Origin: Pseudomonas vlassakiae
GTDB taxonomy: Bacteria; Pseudomonadota; Gammaproteobacteria; Pseudomonadales; Pseudomonadaceae
Assembly: GCF_014269035.2 (NCBI RefSeq)
Contig: NZ_JABWRP020000006.1
Location: forward strand, 186,001-250,000
DNA: 64,000 bases
Reading direction: 5' to 3'
This document shows positions 36,645-47,772 of this stretch, one piece after another (the first letter of the stretch is position 1; each line of letters begins with the position of its first letter). The notes under the pieces are model-generated. The model was given only the letters and a program-made list of their open reading frames with translations, ran no database searches and was not told the origin of the DNA. The position numbers and the translations under genes were made by a program.

Positions 36645-36947
36645 TCAGTACACCGGGTTACGCGCGATCACATGACTTTCGAAGCACTCCTGCTCTGCGA
36701 TCAGCGGCTCGACCAGTGGGCGGCTATCGCGAAAGTGGGCGGTCTGTGTATGCGCCTCGTACGCATTATCGTCACGGTAGATCTCGTACAGGTAGATCAC
36801 GTCTGGATCCATGCGGTCCTGGGATACGTCGAACACCAGGCAGCCGGGCTCGGTAGCGACAGAGGCAGCGGCATTGACCTTGATGGCAGTGAGAAATGCT
36901 TCGGCGCAGCCGGCTTTGACGCGGGTCTTGATGAACAGGCTATACAC
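36645..36947 (-). CDS. ABM-domain (antibiotic biosynthesis monooxygenase-like) protein
   Basis: 100-residue dimeric alpha/beta-barrel (ABM) protein, similar to YgiN/LsrG-type quinol or aldehyde-modifying enzymes. Recognisable are the N-terminal LFIKTRVKAGCAEAFLTAI, EPGCLVFDVSQD and IYLYEIYRDDNAYEAHTQTAHF, the usual three strands and helix with the conserved His. The substrate cannot be inferred. It is divergent from a VOC-family gene 60 bp away, and the gap holds the palindrome TTGTATACAA, so the two are probably co-regulated. Confidence 0.8.
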   Translation of the reverse strand: MYSLFIKTRVKAGCAEAFLTAIKVNAAASVATEPGCLVFDVSQDRMDPDVIYLYEIYRDDNAYEAHTQTAHFRDSRPLVEPLIAEQECFESHVIARNPVY

Positions 36948-36981
36948 AGGACGTTCCTTTTGTTTTAAATTCTGAAATGAA

Positions 36982-36991
36982 TTGTATACAA
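36982..36991. promoter_or_regulatory. TTGTATACAA palindrome, candidate GntR-type operator
   Basis: A perfect 10-base palindrome in the 60-bp gap between the divergent ABM and VOC genes. The sequence type is common for FCD-class GntR regulators. No regulator gene is adjacent, so the protein acting here, if any, is encoded elsewhere. Confidence 0.5.
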
Positions 36992-37007
36992 AAATGGAGC
37001 CGCGCCA

Positions 37008-37421
37008 ATGTCCGAATTACCTGCCCGTCCTGGCCGCCTGAATGGTCTGCGCCATATCGCCTTGCTGGTGCCCAACCTGGAGGAGTGTGAACGTTTCTAT
37101 GTCGATGTGATGGGCATGGAGGTGCTGAACCGGGCTAATGAGGACCTGGTTTATCTGACTTGCGGTAACGACAATCTGTCGTTGGGGCGTGGGGCGGGGG
37201 CGGCGAATGGCCTGCAGACCCTGGACCATTACGGTTTCATCGTCGATAGCGTGGAGGAGCTGGAGGCCTGGTACCACTACTTCAAGGCGCGTGGGGTGAC
37301 ATTGCTCGACAAGCCGTTCAACCATGGTGATGGTGCGCGCAGCTTCCACCTGCTGGATCCGGCGGGGAACAAGGTACAGCCGCTGTATCACCCGTCGGTT
37401 TCGGGGCAGCGGCTGGTGTGA
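37008..37421 (+). CDS. VOC-superfamily (glyoxalase/dioxygenase) protein
   Basis: 137-residue single VOC module pair: LRHIALLVPNLEECERFYVDVMGME (about 15-39) and LDHYGFIVDSVEELEAWYHYFKARG (about 73-97) give two beta-alpha-beta-beta-beta units. Candidate metal ligands are His16, His74 and a late Glu/His region. The F-H-L-L-D-P-A-G-N-K motif is typical of glyoxalase I, fosfomycin-type and extradiol-type enzymes. The actual reaction cannot be read from sequence. It is divergent from the ABM protein and followed by a REP doublet. Confidence 0.8.
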   Translation: MSELPARPGRLNGLRHIALLVPNLEECERFYVDVMGMEVLNRANEDLVYLTCGNDNLSLGRGAGAANGLQTLDHYGFIVDSVEELEAWYHYFKARGVTLLDKPFNHGDGARSFHLLDPAGNKVQPLYHPSVSGQRLV

Positions 37422-37442
37422 TCGCCGGCCGGAAGCGGATTT

Positions 37443-37558
37443 TGTGGGAGCGGCCTTGCGTCGCGAAAGGGCCGCAGAGCGGCCCCCGGATTTCAGCTTG
37501 GTACACCTATTTCTGGGGCCGCTGCGCGGCCCTTTCGCGACGCAAGGCCGCTCCCACA
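37443..37558. repeat. REP doublet (REPIN-like), 116 bp
   Basis: Same design as 20051-20167: TGTGGGAGCGGCC at the left, GGCCGCTCCCACA at the right, with inner hairpins GGGCCGC/GCGGCCC on the left and GGGGCCGC/GCGGCCC on the right. It sits between the convergent VOC and DUF748 genes. Confidence 0.9.
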
Positions 37559-37580
37559 GGTCCGCGTTCGGGTCAGCTGA

Positions 37581-40517
37581 TCATTCAGCATCCAGGTGCA
37601 TCGGCGTTACCACCCGTCCATCACTCTCAGCCTGCCCCAGGTTGGTATCGATGAAGTAGACCCGGTCATCCTCGAGCTTGCCCTTGTCAACAAGGTAGTC
37701 CTTGATGCTGCTGGCCCTTTCCTGGCCAAGGGTGCGCAGCAACGCAGGGCTTTCAGCCCACGACTTGATCACCGCCTCGCGCAGCTTGGCGGTGCGCTCG
37801 TCACGGCTCAACTGCTCCCACTCGGCGGGAGGTTGTTGCTTCAGGCGGGTCCGGTAGATGCCTTCGAGCATCGCCGGCTTGTCGCGCTCATCGACCTGCA
37901 GCATCGAGGCATTGGCCGGTACCTTGTCGCCACGGCGTTGCAGGATTTTGTACCAGTTCGCCTGGTATTCACGTTCCAGGCGTTGCTGAGCAATCAAGGG
38001 GCCGTCGCTGCTCTGGGCACTGGTGCCTTCGATCTCCAGGCGAAGCTCCGGGCGCTCCTTGAGTGCGGATGCGAGCTTGTCCAGTGCCGATTGCGCATCG
38101 CCACTGAGCTCACTGGAGCCTGGGGCGAACGCCACGGTACCGAGGTCTTCCGAGCCGCCACCGGCAATCAGCCCACCGATGAACTTGAACGGCGCCTGCG
38201 CCGCACGCAGCACCAGGTTGCGCAGGGTCTGCCAGACGATCGGCATGACGCTGAACTGCGGGTTGTTCAAGTCACCGGAAACAGGCAGTTCAATGGAGAT
38301 CCGCCCCTCAGTGTCTTTCAGCAGCGCGATCGCCAGGCGGATCGGCAGGTCCACGGCGTCCGGGCTGTCGACCTTCTCACCCAGTTGCAACTGCTCGACC
38401 ACCACCTTGTTCTCGGCCTTGAGCTGACCGTTGGTGATCAGGTAATGCAGGTCAAGGTTCAGCCGCCCCTTGCGGATGCGGAAGCCGGCGAACTTGCCGG
38501 AGTAGGGCGTCAAGGTGGTCAGTTCGACGCGCTTGAAGCTGGTGGCGATATCCAGGCTGGCCAGCGGGTTGAACGGGTTGAGTGCGCCCTTGATGGTGAC
38601 CGGGGCATAACGGTCGACCTTGCCTTTGACGTCGACCTTGGCCGGGGTCGGCTTGCGGTTGTCGATGGTGCCTATCCGGCCATTGAGCTGCTGGATGGCG
38701 GTGGCAAAGTTCGGGGTGAGGGTCAGGTCGGCGAAGTTGGCCGAGCCATCGTTGATGTCGATCTGGCCGATGCGGATGCCTAGTGGCTTGCCGGCATTGG
38801 CACTGGCCGGCTTGGCCGGGCTGCTGGCAGGCGCGCCGGCCGGTTGCGGGATCAGCAGGTCGTCGACGCTGGTGGTGCGGTCTTCGTTGATGATGAAGCG
38901 TGCGTAGGGCTGCAGCAGGGTCACCTTGTCGATCGACAGGGCATCACCGTGCACGTACGACAGGCCATCGACGTTCACTTGCTGCCATTTGACGAAGTCA
39001 CGGCCCTTGATGGTGTCCAGGGTGTGCAGCTGGTTGACCTGAGCCTTGCCTGCAACGCTGAAGGCCAATGGCTCGGTGCTCGTGAGGTTGACCTTGAGGT
39101 CGCTGGCGAGCATGCCACTGCGCAGCTCAAGGCGAATGTACGGGCTGATGTAGGCCTGGGCGACGCGCAGGTCGATGTCACGGGTACTGACATCGAGCTT
39201 GGCCGTGACCGGCGCCAGATTCACTTCACCTGCCGCCTGCAGCTTGCCTTGCTTGCCAATGCCGGTGTCGAGCTTGAGGGTGAATGGCGACTGGTTGAGG
39301 CTGTCGAAACCTTGCATATCGAGGTTCAGCGGGCCCACGTCCAGCGCCACCGGCTCCTTCTGGCTGCGGTCGGCGAGGTGAGCCTGATAGTTGCGCAGCT
39401 GCACGTCCTTGAGCAGTACCTGCCAAGGCTTGCTCGGCGCTTTCGCGGCTTTTTCATCTGCGCTGGGCTCGGCAGTCGCCGGCTCGGCTTTTTCCTTCGG
39501 GGTGGGCTTGGCCGGCTGGCTGGCGAACAGCTTCTGCCAGTCGAGCTGGCCGTCCTTTTCCAGGGCTGCCCAGGTTTCCAGTTTTTCGCTGCGGACTTTG
39601 CCGACGGTGACCAGCTGCCTGGCCAGGTCGATGGACGTCTCACTCACCTCCAGGTTGGCCAGGCGCACCAATGGCCGGCCATCGGGCGCCTTGATGGCGA
39701 ACGGCGCGACCTTGACCGAGGTGTTGTCCAGCAACAGCTCGGTTTCCTTGGACAGGTTGAGCGTGTAATGGGTGTCGAGGTTGACCACGCCGTCTTCGAG
39801 CACAAGGGGCAGGGCATCGCGGACATAGGGCCAGAACAGCTTCATCTTGCCGTCGGTGACTTTCAGTGTGCCTTTCGAGGCGATCGGCGCCAGGCTGAGG
39901 GTGCCGTTCCAGTCGACGCGGCCACCATTGGGACCGAGCGCCACCAAGGTCATGTCGGCGTTGTCGTCGGGCAGGGTACTGAGATTCTTCAGCTCCAGGT
40001 TCATGTCGTCGTAGAGAAACTCGATCGGTTCGCTCGGGCGCACGTCCTCGAAATGCAGGTAGCCGCCGCTGATCTTGATGCTATCGATACGCAGCGGGAA
40101 GGGATCGCCGGCGGGCGCGTCCGGTTTGGGTTCGCTGGCTGGCAACTTGAACAGTTGGGTCAGGTTGAGTGTGCCGTCCTTGGCGAACAGCACCTCGTTG
40201 CGGGGCTTGTCGAGCTCGATCGCCTGCAGGTGCAGTGCGCGTTTCCACAGGCTATCGAGCGCCAGGTTCGCGTATAGCCGTTCGAAGCCGACCTGCTCCT
40301 TGCCGGGCTCGCCGAGTTGCAGGCCCCACAAGGTCAGCTCGAGGCTGAAGGGGTTGAGTTCGATGCGTTGCAGATGCGCTGGCACGGTAGCGTATTGCGC
40401 CAGCTGCTGGTTGGCGATCCGCAAGGCGACACCAGGGAGGATGAGGAAGCCGAGCAGGCTGTAGAGGGCCACGAGAGCCAACAGGGCGCCGAGGGCGCGA
40501 GTCAATCCTTTGTACAT
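37581..40517 (-). CDS. Large AsmA-like DUF748 protein with OmpA-like C-terminus
   Basis: 978-residue protein of unknown function. It has one N-terminal membrane segment (about 7-30) and a very long periplasmic part made of AsmA/DUF748-type beta-rich repeats (about 35-800). An Ala/Pro/Lys-rich insert lies near 330-360 and a second near 560-580. The end (about 815-900) has FAPGSSELSGDAQSALDKLASALKERPELRLEIEG, an OmpA/MotB-like peptidoglycan-binding pattern. AsmA-like proteins are linked to lipid transport between membranes, so an envelope role is inferred. It is third after acs and the DUF2236 gene, 79 bp downstream. Confidence 0.8.
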   Translation of the reverse strand: MYKGLTRALGALLALVALYSLLGFLILPGVALRIANQQLAQYATVPAHLQRIELNPFSLELTLWGLQLGEPGKEQVGFERLYANLALDSLWKRALHLQAIELDKPRNEVLFAKDGTLNLTQLFKLPASEPKPDAPAGDPFPLRIDSIKISGGYLHFEDVRPSEPIEFLYDDMNLELKNLSTLPDDNADMTLVALGPNGGRVDWNGTLSLAPIASKGTLKVTDGKMKLFWPYVRDALPLVLEDGVVNLDTHYTLNLSKETELLLDNTSVKVAPFAIKAPDGRPLVRLANLEVSETSIDLARQLVTVGKVRSEKLETWAALEKDGQLDWQKLFASQPAKPTPKEKAEPATAEPSADEKAAKAPSKPWQVLLKDVQLRNYQAHLADRSQKEPVALDVGPLNLDMQGFDSLNQSPFTLKLDTGIGKQGKLQAAGEVNLAPVTAKLDVSTRDIDLRVAQAYISPYIRLELRSGMLASDLKVNLTSTEPLAFSVAGKAQVNQLHTLDTIKGRDFVKWQQVNVDGLSYVHGDALSIDKVTLLQPYARFIINEDRTTSVDDLLIPQPAGAPASSPAKPASANAGKPLGIRIGQIDINDGSANFADLTLTPNFATAIQQLNGRIGTIDNRKPTPAKVDVKGKVDRYAPVTIKGALNPFNPLASLDIATSFKRVELTTLTPYSGKFAGFRIRKGRLNLDLHYLITNGQLKAENKVVVEQLQLGEKVDSPDAVDLPIRLAIALLKDTEGRISIELPVSGDLNNPQFSVMPIVWQTLRNLVLRAAQAPFKFIGGLIAGGGSEDLGTVAFAPGSSELSGDAQSALDKLASALKERPELRLEIEGTSAQSSDGPLIAQQRLEREYQANWYKILQRRGDKVPANASMLQVDERDKPAMLEGIYRTRLKQQPPAEWEQLSRDERTAKLREAVIKSWAESPALLRTLGQERASSIKDYLVDKGKLEDDRVYFIDTNLGQAESDGRVVTPMHLDAE

Positions 40518-40596
40518 GTGTCGCTTCGTCTGTCTAAGCAGGAGTGCTTGGAGTATGGCACGTTAAATCGGTTCCGCTGAGGCGACCAGTTTCCCC

Positions 40597-41466
40597 TCAC
40601 TCGATACCCATGCGCCGCCTGGCCCGGTGCGCCGAACCGTCACGCATGGCCCAGCGCAGGATCGGTGCCGTGCGCTGCAGGCCAAGGCGGATCATCTGTC
40701 GTTGCAGCGGCCCCTGTTGAAGGCCGAGCAGGGCCTGGGCCCAGTCCGGCAGCAGGTCGATACCCGCCTGCAGCATCAACTTGCCCACTGGCTCGGCAAG
40801 GCGACTGGGTGCGGGGGCTTCGAGCAGTATCCCGACCACTTCCAGGCTACGGGCGCTGCATTGCAGCTGTGGGCGCATCTGCTGCAGATAGTCCTCGACC
40901 TGTTGGCAGGAGCGTGGCACCCCACGGGCACCGAGGCGTTCGGCAATCAGGGCGATCTCGGCGTAGTAAGCGTCCTGATCGGCGCGTGACAGTTGCGGGT
41001 CACGGTAGCGCAGGTGGGCAGCAAGGAAGCTGCTGACTTCGGCTACATGCACCCAGGTCAGCAGGTCTGGGTCGCTGGCAGCGTAGGGACGACCGTCAGG
41101 TGCAGTACCGGTCACCTGCACGTGGATGGTGCGCACCTTGTCGATCAACCACTCGGCATCACGGGTGGAGCCGAACGTGGTGCCGGAGATGAACTGGCTG
41201 GTGCGACGCAGGCGACCGAGCAGGTCTTCGCGAAAATTGGAGTGGTCCCACACCCCGGCCAAGGCCAGCGGATGCAACAGTTGCAGCATCAGGGCACTGA
41301 TCCCACCAACCAGCATGCTCGGAAAGTCGCCATGCACCCGCCAGCTGATGCTGTCGGGGCCGAACAGGCCGGGGTCGCCCTTGGGGGATTCAAGGTCGAG
41401 CTGGCCGAGGGCCAGCCCGGTGAGGCTCATGACCTGGGTTTCGATGCGTCGGCGTAGGGCTTCCAT
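40597..41466 (-). CDS. DUF2236 (MpaB-like oxygenase family) protein
   Basis: 289-residue protein of the DUF2236 family, which includes fungal MpaB and bacterial latex-clearing-type proteins binding b-type heme. The N-terminal half has the family pattern GDFPSMLVGGISALMLQLLHPLALAGVWDHS, then TWVHVAEVSSFL with a conserved His. Family members cleave or oxidise C=C bonds in lipids or polymers, but substrate and heme binding are unproven here. No signal peptide is evident. It begins 42 bp after acs, so it may be in the same transcript. Confidence 0.75.
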   Translation of the reverse strand: MEALRRRIETQVMSLTGLALGQLDLESPKGDPGLFGPDSISWRVHGDFPSMLVGGISALMLQLLHPLALAGVWDHSNFREDLLGRLRRTSQFISGTTFGSTRDAEWLIDKVRTIHVQVTGTAPDGRPYAASDPDLLTWVHVAEVSSFLAAHLRYRDPQLSRADQDAYYAEIALIAERLGARGVPRSCQQVEDYLQQMRPQLQCSARSLEVVGILLEAPAPSRLAEPVGKLMLQAGIDLLPDWAQALLGLQQGPLQRQMIRLGLQRTAPILRWAMRDGSAHRARRRMGIE

Positions 41467-41508
41467 GGCGTCCTGTGCGTCAGGACGGCCAGGGAACGTG
41501 GCCGCCCG

Positions 41509-43443
<1,935 letters not shown>

Positions 43444-43519
43444 GGCGGGTGGTCCTGCTCTTGTCGGAGGGACGGCAGCGGCTATTCGATGGACAGTGTA
43501 GCTGGAGTGGTGTTCAACC

Positions 43520-43552
43520 GACCCGGCCTCTTCGCGGGTAAGAGGCCGGGTC
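43520..43552 (-). terminator. Hairpin between pgi and acs
   Basis: GACCCGGCCTCTT pairs with AAGAGGCCGGGTC (13 bp, perfect) around a 7-base loop. There is no T-run, so termination after pgi is likely but not certain. Its CCTCTTCGCGGGTAA is shared with the palindrome at 54806-54833. Confidence 0.65.
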
Positions 43553-43562
43553 AGGCGTCAGA

Positions 43563-45227
43563 TCAGCCGCGGTGACGGCCGCGGAAGTAGTTGATCAGGC
43601 CTTGGGTGGAACCGTCTTCGGCGCTGTCTTCAAGGCTGCCCACAAGACGTTGGTATACGCCTTTGCCCAGCTCCTTGCCCAGCTCGACGCCCCACTGGTC
43701 AAAGGCGTTGATGCCCCAGATCACGCTTTGCACGAACACCTTGTGCTCGTACATCGCCACCAGTGCGCCCAGGCGGCGCGGGCTGATGCGTTCGACTACC
43801 AGGGTGTTGCTCGGGCGGTTGCCCGGAATCACCTTGTGCGGCGCGAGCTTTTCGATGTCCGCGTCGTTCAGGCCCTTCTGTCGCAGTTCGGCTTCGGCTT
43901 CTTCACGGGTCTTGCCGAGCATCAGCGCCTGGCTCTGCGACAGGCAGTTGGCGTACAGCCACTGATGGTGGTCCGCCACCGGGTTGAAGCTGACCACTGG
44001 GACGATGAAGTCGGCCGGGATCAGCTGGGTGCCCTGGTGCAGCAACTGGTGGTAGGCGTGCTGGCCGTTGCAGCCGACGCCGCCCCAGATCACCGGACCG
44101 GTATCGGTCTTCACCGGGGTGCCATCCTGCAGCACGCTCTTGCCGTTGGACTCCATGTCCAGCTGCTGCAGGTGCTTGGTGATGTTGCGCAGGTAATGGT
44201 CGTACGGCAGGATCGCGTGGCTGCTGGCGCCCCAGAAGTTGCCATACCAGACGCCCAGCAGGGCCAGCAGCACGGGCATGTTCTTGTCGAACGGCGCGGT
44301 CTGGAAGTGCTGGTCCATGGTGTAGGCACCGGACAGCAGTTCCTTGAAGTTGGCGGTCCCGATGGCCAAGGCGATCGGCAGGCCGATGGCCGACCACAGC
44401 GAGTAGCGCCCGCCTACCCAGTCCCACATCGGGAAGATGTTCTCTTCACGCATGCCGAAGGCCACGGCAGCCGCCTTGTTGCTGGAAACCGCGATGAAGT
44501 GACGGTACAGCTCGGCTTCCGAGCCGCCTTGAGCAAGGTACCAGGTGCGCGCGGCCGTCGCATTCTTCAGGGTCTCGAGGGTGTTGAACGACTTCGACGA
44601 GACGATGAACAGCGTGGTTTCGGCGCGCAGGTTGGCCGACAGTTCGTGGAATTCGCTGCCGTCGATATTGGCCAGGTAATGGCAACGCACGCCGCGCTGG
44701 GCGTAAGGCAGCAAGGCTTCAGAGACCAGCTCGGGGCCGAGGAATGAGCCACCGATGCCGATGTTGACCACATCGGTGATCGGCTTTTCGCTGTAGCCAC
44801 GCCACAGGCCGTCATGGATTCGGCCGACCAGCTCGGTAATCTGGTTGAGTACCTTGTGGACTTCCGGCATCACGTTGACACCGTTGACGTTGAGCTTGTC
44901 GCCGACCGGACGGCGCAGCGCAGTGTGCAGCACCGGACGGCCTTCCGAGGCGTTGATGATCTCGCCGCTGAACATCGACTTGATCGCATCCTGCAGGCCA
45001 ACCTGTTCGGCCAGGCTGACCAGAAGACCACGAGTTTCGTCGGTGATCAGGTTTTTCGAATAGTCGAGGAACAGCCCGCAGCTGCTCAGGGAGAACTGGT
45101 CGAAGCGCTTGGCGTCGGCGGCAAAGGCTTCGCGCATGCTGAAGCCTTGCATGGCGTCGCGGTGTGCTTGCAGGGCCTGCCAGGCAGGCAGGGCCGTAAC
45201 ATCGTGGGGTGTACGGTAATACGCCAT
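43563..45227 (-). CDS. pgi: Glucose-6-phosphate isomerase
   Basis: Interconverts glucose-6-phosphate and fructose-6-phosphate; in pseudomonads it mainly serves gluconeogenesis and Entner-Doudoroff recycling. The 554-residue protein has the SIS-type folds with the family signatures [34 protein letters not shown] and [20 protein letters not shown]. The Glu and His of the active site lie in the [15 protein letters not shown] region, and a C-terminal Lys follows. The protein is complete, with normal length. Confidence 0.98.
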   Translation of the reverse strand: MAYYRTPHDVTALPAWQALQAHRDAMQGFSMREAFAADAKRFDQFSLSSCGLFLDYSKNLITDETRGLLVSLAEQVGLQDAIKSMFSGEIINASEGRPVLHTALRRPVGDKLNVNGVNVMPEVHKVLNQITELVGRIHDGLWRGYSEKPITDVVNIGIGGSFLGPELVSEALLPYAQRGVRCHYLANIDGSEFHELSANLRAETTLFIVSSKSFNTLETLKNATAARTWYLAQGGSEAELYRHFIAVSSNKAAAVAFGMREENIFPMWDWVGGRYSLWSAIGLPIALAIGTANFKELLSGAYTMDQHFQTAPFDKNMPVLLALLGVWYGNFWGASSHAILPYDHYLRNITKHLQQLDMESNGKSVLQDGTPVKTDTGPVIWGGVGCNGQHAYHQLLHQGTQLIPADFIVPVVSFNPVADHHQWLYANCLSQSQALMLGKTREEAEAELRQKGLNDADIEKLAPHKVIPGNRPSNTLVVERISPRRLGALVAMYEHKVFVQSVIWGINAFDQWGVELGKELGKGVYQRLVGSLEDSAEDGSTQGLINYFRGRHRG

Positions 45228-45344
45228 TGCGCGGAATTCCTTGATGCGAGATGTGCCTTGGACAGGGCAGTCATTGCCGGGTTCAGGCTGGCCATCATTA
45301 TAGGCAAAGGCCGCGCGCAGGGAATGGGTATGCAGGGGGAATTT

Positions 45345-45363
45345 GGGGCTGCGAAGCAGCCCC
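45345..45363 (-). terminator. Hairpin after panC
   Basis: GGGGCTGC/GCAGCCCC around a 3-base loop, just past the panC stop on the minus strand, with only a weak AAATT tail. Probably ends the panBC transcript. Confidence 0.5.
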
Positions 45364-45369
45364 GGAAGG

Positions 45370-46233
45370 TTATGCGGTCTTCTCGTCCAGATGCAGATAC
45401 AGGTTGTCGATCAACCGGGTGTTACCCAGGTAAGCAGCAACCAGGATCACCAGGTCCCGGTCACCGAACGCTGCCGGGCGCAGGTTCACGGCATGGCGCA
45501 CTTCCAGGTAATCAGGGCGCAGGCCGGCAGCGCTCAGCTGTGCCTTGCCTTGCTCGATCAGTGCGGCGAAATCCACCTGGCCGCGGCCGAGCGCCTCACC
45601 GATCTGCTGCAGGGTGCGATACACCACTGGCGCCGTGGCGCGTTGCTCAGGCGTCAGGTAACCGTTGCGTGAAGACAGCGCCAGGCCATCTTCGGCGCGC
45701 ACGGTCGGCTCACCGATGATCTGGATCGGCATGTTCAGGTCGCGCACCATGGCGCGGATTACCGCCAGTTGCTGGTAGTCCTTTTCGCCAAACACGGCCA
45801 GGTCTGGCTGGACCATGTTGAACAGCTTGCTGACCACGGTCGCCACGCCTTCGAAATGCCCAGGGCGGCTGGCACCGCACAGGCCTTCGGACAGGTTGGG
45901 CACGCTGACTCGGGTTTGCACGCTCATGCCGTCCGGGTACATCTCTTCCACGGTGGGTGCGAACAGCAGGTTGCAACCGGCCTGCAGCAGGCGCTCCTGG
46001 TCGGCGGCGAGGGTGCGCGGGTATTTGTCGAGGTCTTCGTTGGCACCGAACTGCAAGGGGTTGACGAAGATGCTGGCGACCACGAAATCGGCACGTTGGG
46101 CAGCCTTGGTCACCAGCGCGGCATGGCCGCTGTGCAGGTTGCCCATGGTCGGCACGAAGCCGATGCGCTTGCCTTCGCCGCGTGCACGAGCGACGGCGGC
46201 ACGCAGTTCGCGGACGGTCTTGACTGTGTTCAT
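45370..46233 (-). CDS. panC: Pantothenate synthetase
   Basis: Joins pantoate and beta-alanine with ATP to make pantothenate. The 287-residue protein has the nucleotide-binding MGNLHSGH (HIGH-like, about 29-36), FGEKDYQQL (about 148-156) and the KMSKS-like LSSRN loop (about 186-190). The ATG overlaps the panB stop by 4 bases, so the genes are coupled. No panD follows; the next gene is pgi after 142 bp. Confidence 0.97.
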   Translation of the reverse strand: MNTVKTVRELRAAVARARGEGKRIGFVPTMGNLHSGHAALVTKAAQRADFVVASIFVNPLQFGANEDLDKYPRTLAADQERLLQAGCNLLFAPTVEEMYPDGMSVQTRVSVPNLSEGLCGASRPGHFEGVATVVSKLFNMVQPDLAVFGEKDYQQLAVIRAMVRDLNMPIQIIGEPTVRAEDGLALSSRNGYLTPEQRATAPVVYRTLQQIGEALGRGQVDFAALIEQGKAQLSAAGLRPDYLEVRHAVNLRPAAFGDRDLVILVAAYLGNTRLIDNLYLHLDEKTA

Positions 46234-47030
46234 GCGCTGAATCCGTGTTCGGCAGCGGGGAAGGCAACGTCTTTGACGGCCTTGACGTAGGCGGTGAGGG
46301 CGCTCTGGATATCGGGCTGGCCTTGCATGAAGTTCTTCACGAACTTCGGCACCCGGCCACTCAGCGACAGGCCGAGCATGTCGTGCAGGACCAATACCTG
46401 GCCATCGGTGGCGCTACCGGCACCGATGCCGATCACCGGGATGCTCACTGCCTGGGTGATTTCTGCGGCCAGTTCGCTCGGTACGCATTCGAGCAGCAGC
46501 ATCGCCGCGCCGGCTTGCTCCAGCGCAATGGCGTCGGCGCGCATCTGCCGGGCTTGCGCTTCCTGACGGCCCTGGACCTTGTATCCGCCCAGGACGTTGA
46601 CGGTCTGCGGCGTCAATCCCATGTGCGCGCACACTGGCACGCCGCGTTCGGCCAGCAGGTGGATGGTTTCGGCCAGCCAGGCGGCGCCTTCTAGCTTGAT
46701 CATGTGGGCGCCGGCCTGCATCAGCGTGGCGCAGTTGGCAAACGCCTGCTCGGGAGTGGCGTGGGCCATGAACGGCAGGTCGGCGAGGATCAGCGCGCCA
46801 TCATTGCCGCGTTTGACGCAGGCGGTGTGGTAGGCCATCTCTGCGGTGGTGACGGGCAGTGTGCTGTCATGGCCCTGCAGGACCATGCCCAGGGAGTCGC
46901 CCACCAGCAACACGTCGACGCCAGCCTGGCTGCAGGCCTTGGCGAAGGTTGCATCGTAGCAGGTCAGCATGGTGATCTTTTCACCCTTGGCCTTGAGGCC
47001 ATGCAGGGTGGTCAGGGTTACTTCAGGCAT
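46230..47030 (-). CDS. panB: 3-methyl-2-oxobutanoate hydroxymethyltransferase
   Basis: First committed step of pantothenate synthesis: ketopantoate from alpha-ketoisovalerate and methylene-tetrahydrofolate. The 266-residue barrel has the magnesium-binding [21 protein letters not shown] (about 43-60), GLTPQTVN and [15 protein letters not shown]. The start was set at 47030 ([17 protein letters not shown]); the frame is open to 47072 without family support. Upstream lies a 262-bp gap with a cluster of TGTTAC motifs. folK is next upstream on the same strand. Confidence 0.97.
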   Translation of the reverse strand: MPEVTLTTLHGLKAKGEKITMLTCYDATFAKACSQAGVDVLLVGDSLGMVLQGHDSTLPVTTAEMAYHTACVKRGNDGALILADLPFMAHATPEQAFANCATLMQAGAHMIKLEGAAWLAETIHLLAERGVPVCAHMGLTPQTVNVLGGYKVQGRQEAQARQMRADAIALEQAGAAMLLLECVPSELAAEITQAVSIPVIGIGAGSATDGQVLVLHDMLGLSLSGRVPKFVKNFMQGQPDIQSALTAYVKAVKDVAFPAAEHGFSA

Positions 47031-47216
47031 GTAGGAAAATCCTCGTTCAGGCGCTGTGAAAAACGACTGCATACAACGCGCGTAGTCATCTTCCGGAGCG
47101 GCACATCATCGCGCGTGATGTTCGGGCACAGGTCCGTCCGGGCCTAAATACGGGTATGCGGCACTTTGGTGCCACACGGGACGCCTATAGTCGTGAGCGA
47201 GGTGGGGGAAGTCAAT

Positions 47217-47261
47217 CACCCTGTTACCGCATTGTTACTAACAGGGTGTTACTGGCGTTAC
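47217..47261. promoter_or_regulatory. TGTTAC cluster and inverted repeat between folK and panB
   Basis: TGTTAC occurs at 47222, 47233 and 47247, plus CGTTAC at 47256. CACCCTGTTA (47217-47226) and TAACAGGGTG (47239-47248) form a 10-bp inverted repeat. It could be a weak folK terminator or regulator sites for panB. The hexamer equals the CbrB-type half-site seen upstream of crcZ. Confidence 0.4.
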
Positions 47262-47292
47262 CGTGCCTGGGTGAATATCGCAAACGCCCGGT

Positions 47293-47772
47293 TTACAGGC
47301 GTTCCAGGCCGACGAATGGGCAGGCTTCGAGCAGTTGCGCAAGGGTACGGCCATCGGCCAGGCAGAAGTCGTCTGCGACCAGTTCGGCCAAGGGGTACAG
47401 CACGAAGGGGCGTGCATGCATGTGGTAGTGCGGCACCTGCAGGCGTGGCAGATCGATGACCTGGTCGCCGAACAGCAGGATATCCAGGTCGAGGGTGCGC
47501 GGGCCCCAGCGTTCCTTGCGCACACGGCCCTGGTCGTTCTCGATGGCTTGCAGGGCGTCGAGCAGTTGCAGCGGTGCCAGGCTGGTATCGAGGGCTGCTA
47601 CCGCGTTGGTGTAACGCGGCTGGCCGGGCAACAGCGAGTCGCTGGTGTACAGCGCCGAAGCGACCGCCAGGCGGCTGTCGGCAATCTGGTCGAGCGCCTG
47701 CAGGGCGCTGCGCAGTTGTTCTGCGGGCGCGTCCAGATTGCTACCGAGGCCGATGAAGGCGCGCGTGGTCAC
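47293..47772 (-). CDS. folK: Hydroxymethyldihydropterin pyrophosphokinase (GTG start)
   Basis: Transfers pyrophosphate from ATP to the pterin before FolP acts. The 159-residue protein has the N-terminal FIGLGSNLDAP, the magnesium-binding signature RWGPRTLDLDILLFGD (about 87-102), and HYHMHARPFVLYPLAEL. Translation starts at GTG 47772, overlapping the pcnB stop by 4 bases, so pcnB-folK are coupled. This pairing is standard in gammaproteobacteria. Confidence 0.97.
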   Translation of the reverse strand: MTTRAFIGLGSNLDAPAEQLRSALQALDQIADSRLAVASALYTSDSLLPGQPRYTNAVAALDTSLAPLQLLDALQAIENDQGRVRKERWGPRTLDLDILLFGDQVIDLPRLQVPHYHMHARPFVLYPLAELVADDFCLADGRTLAQLLEACPFVGLERL

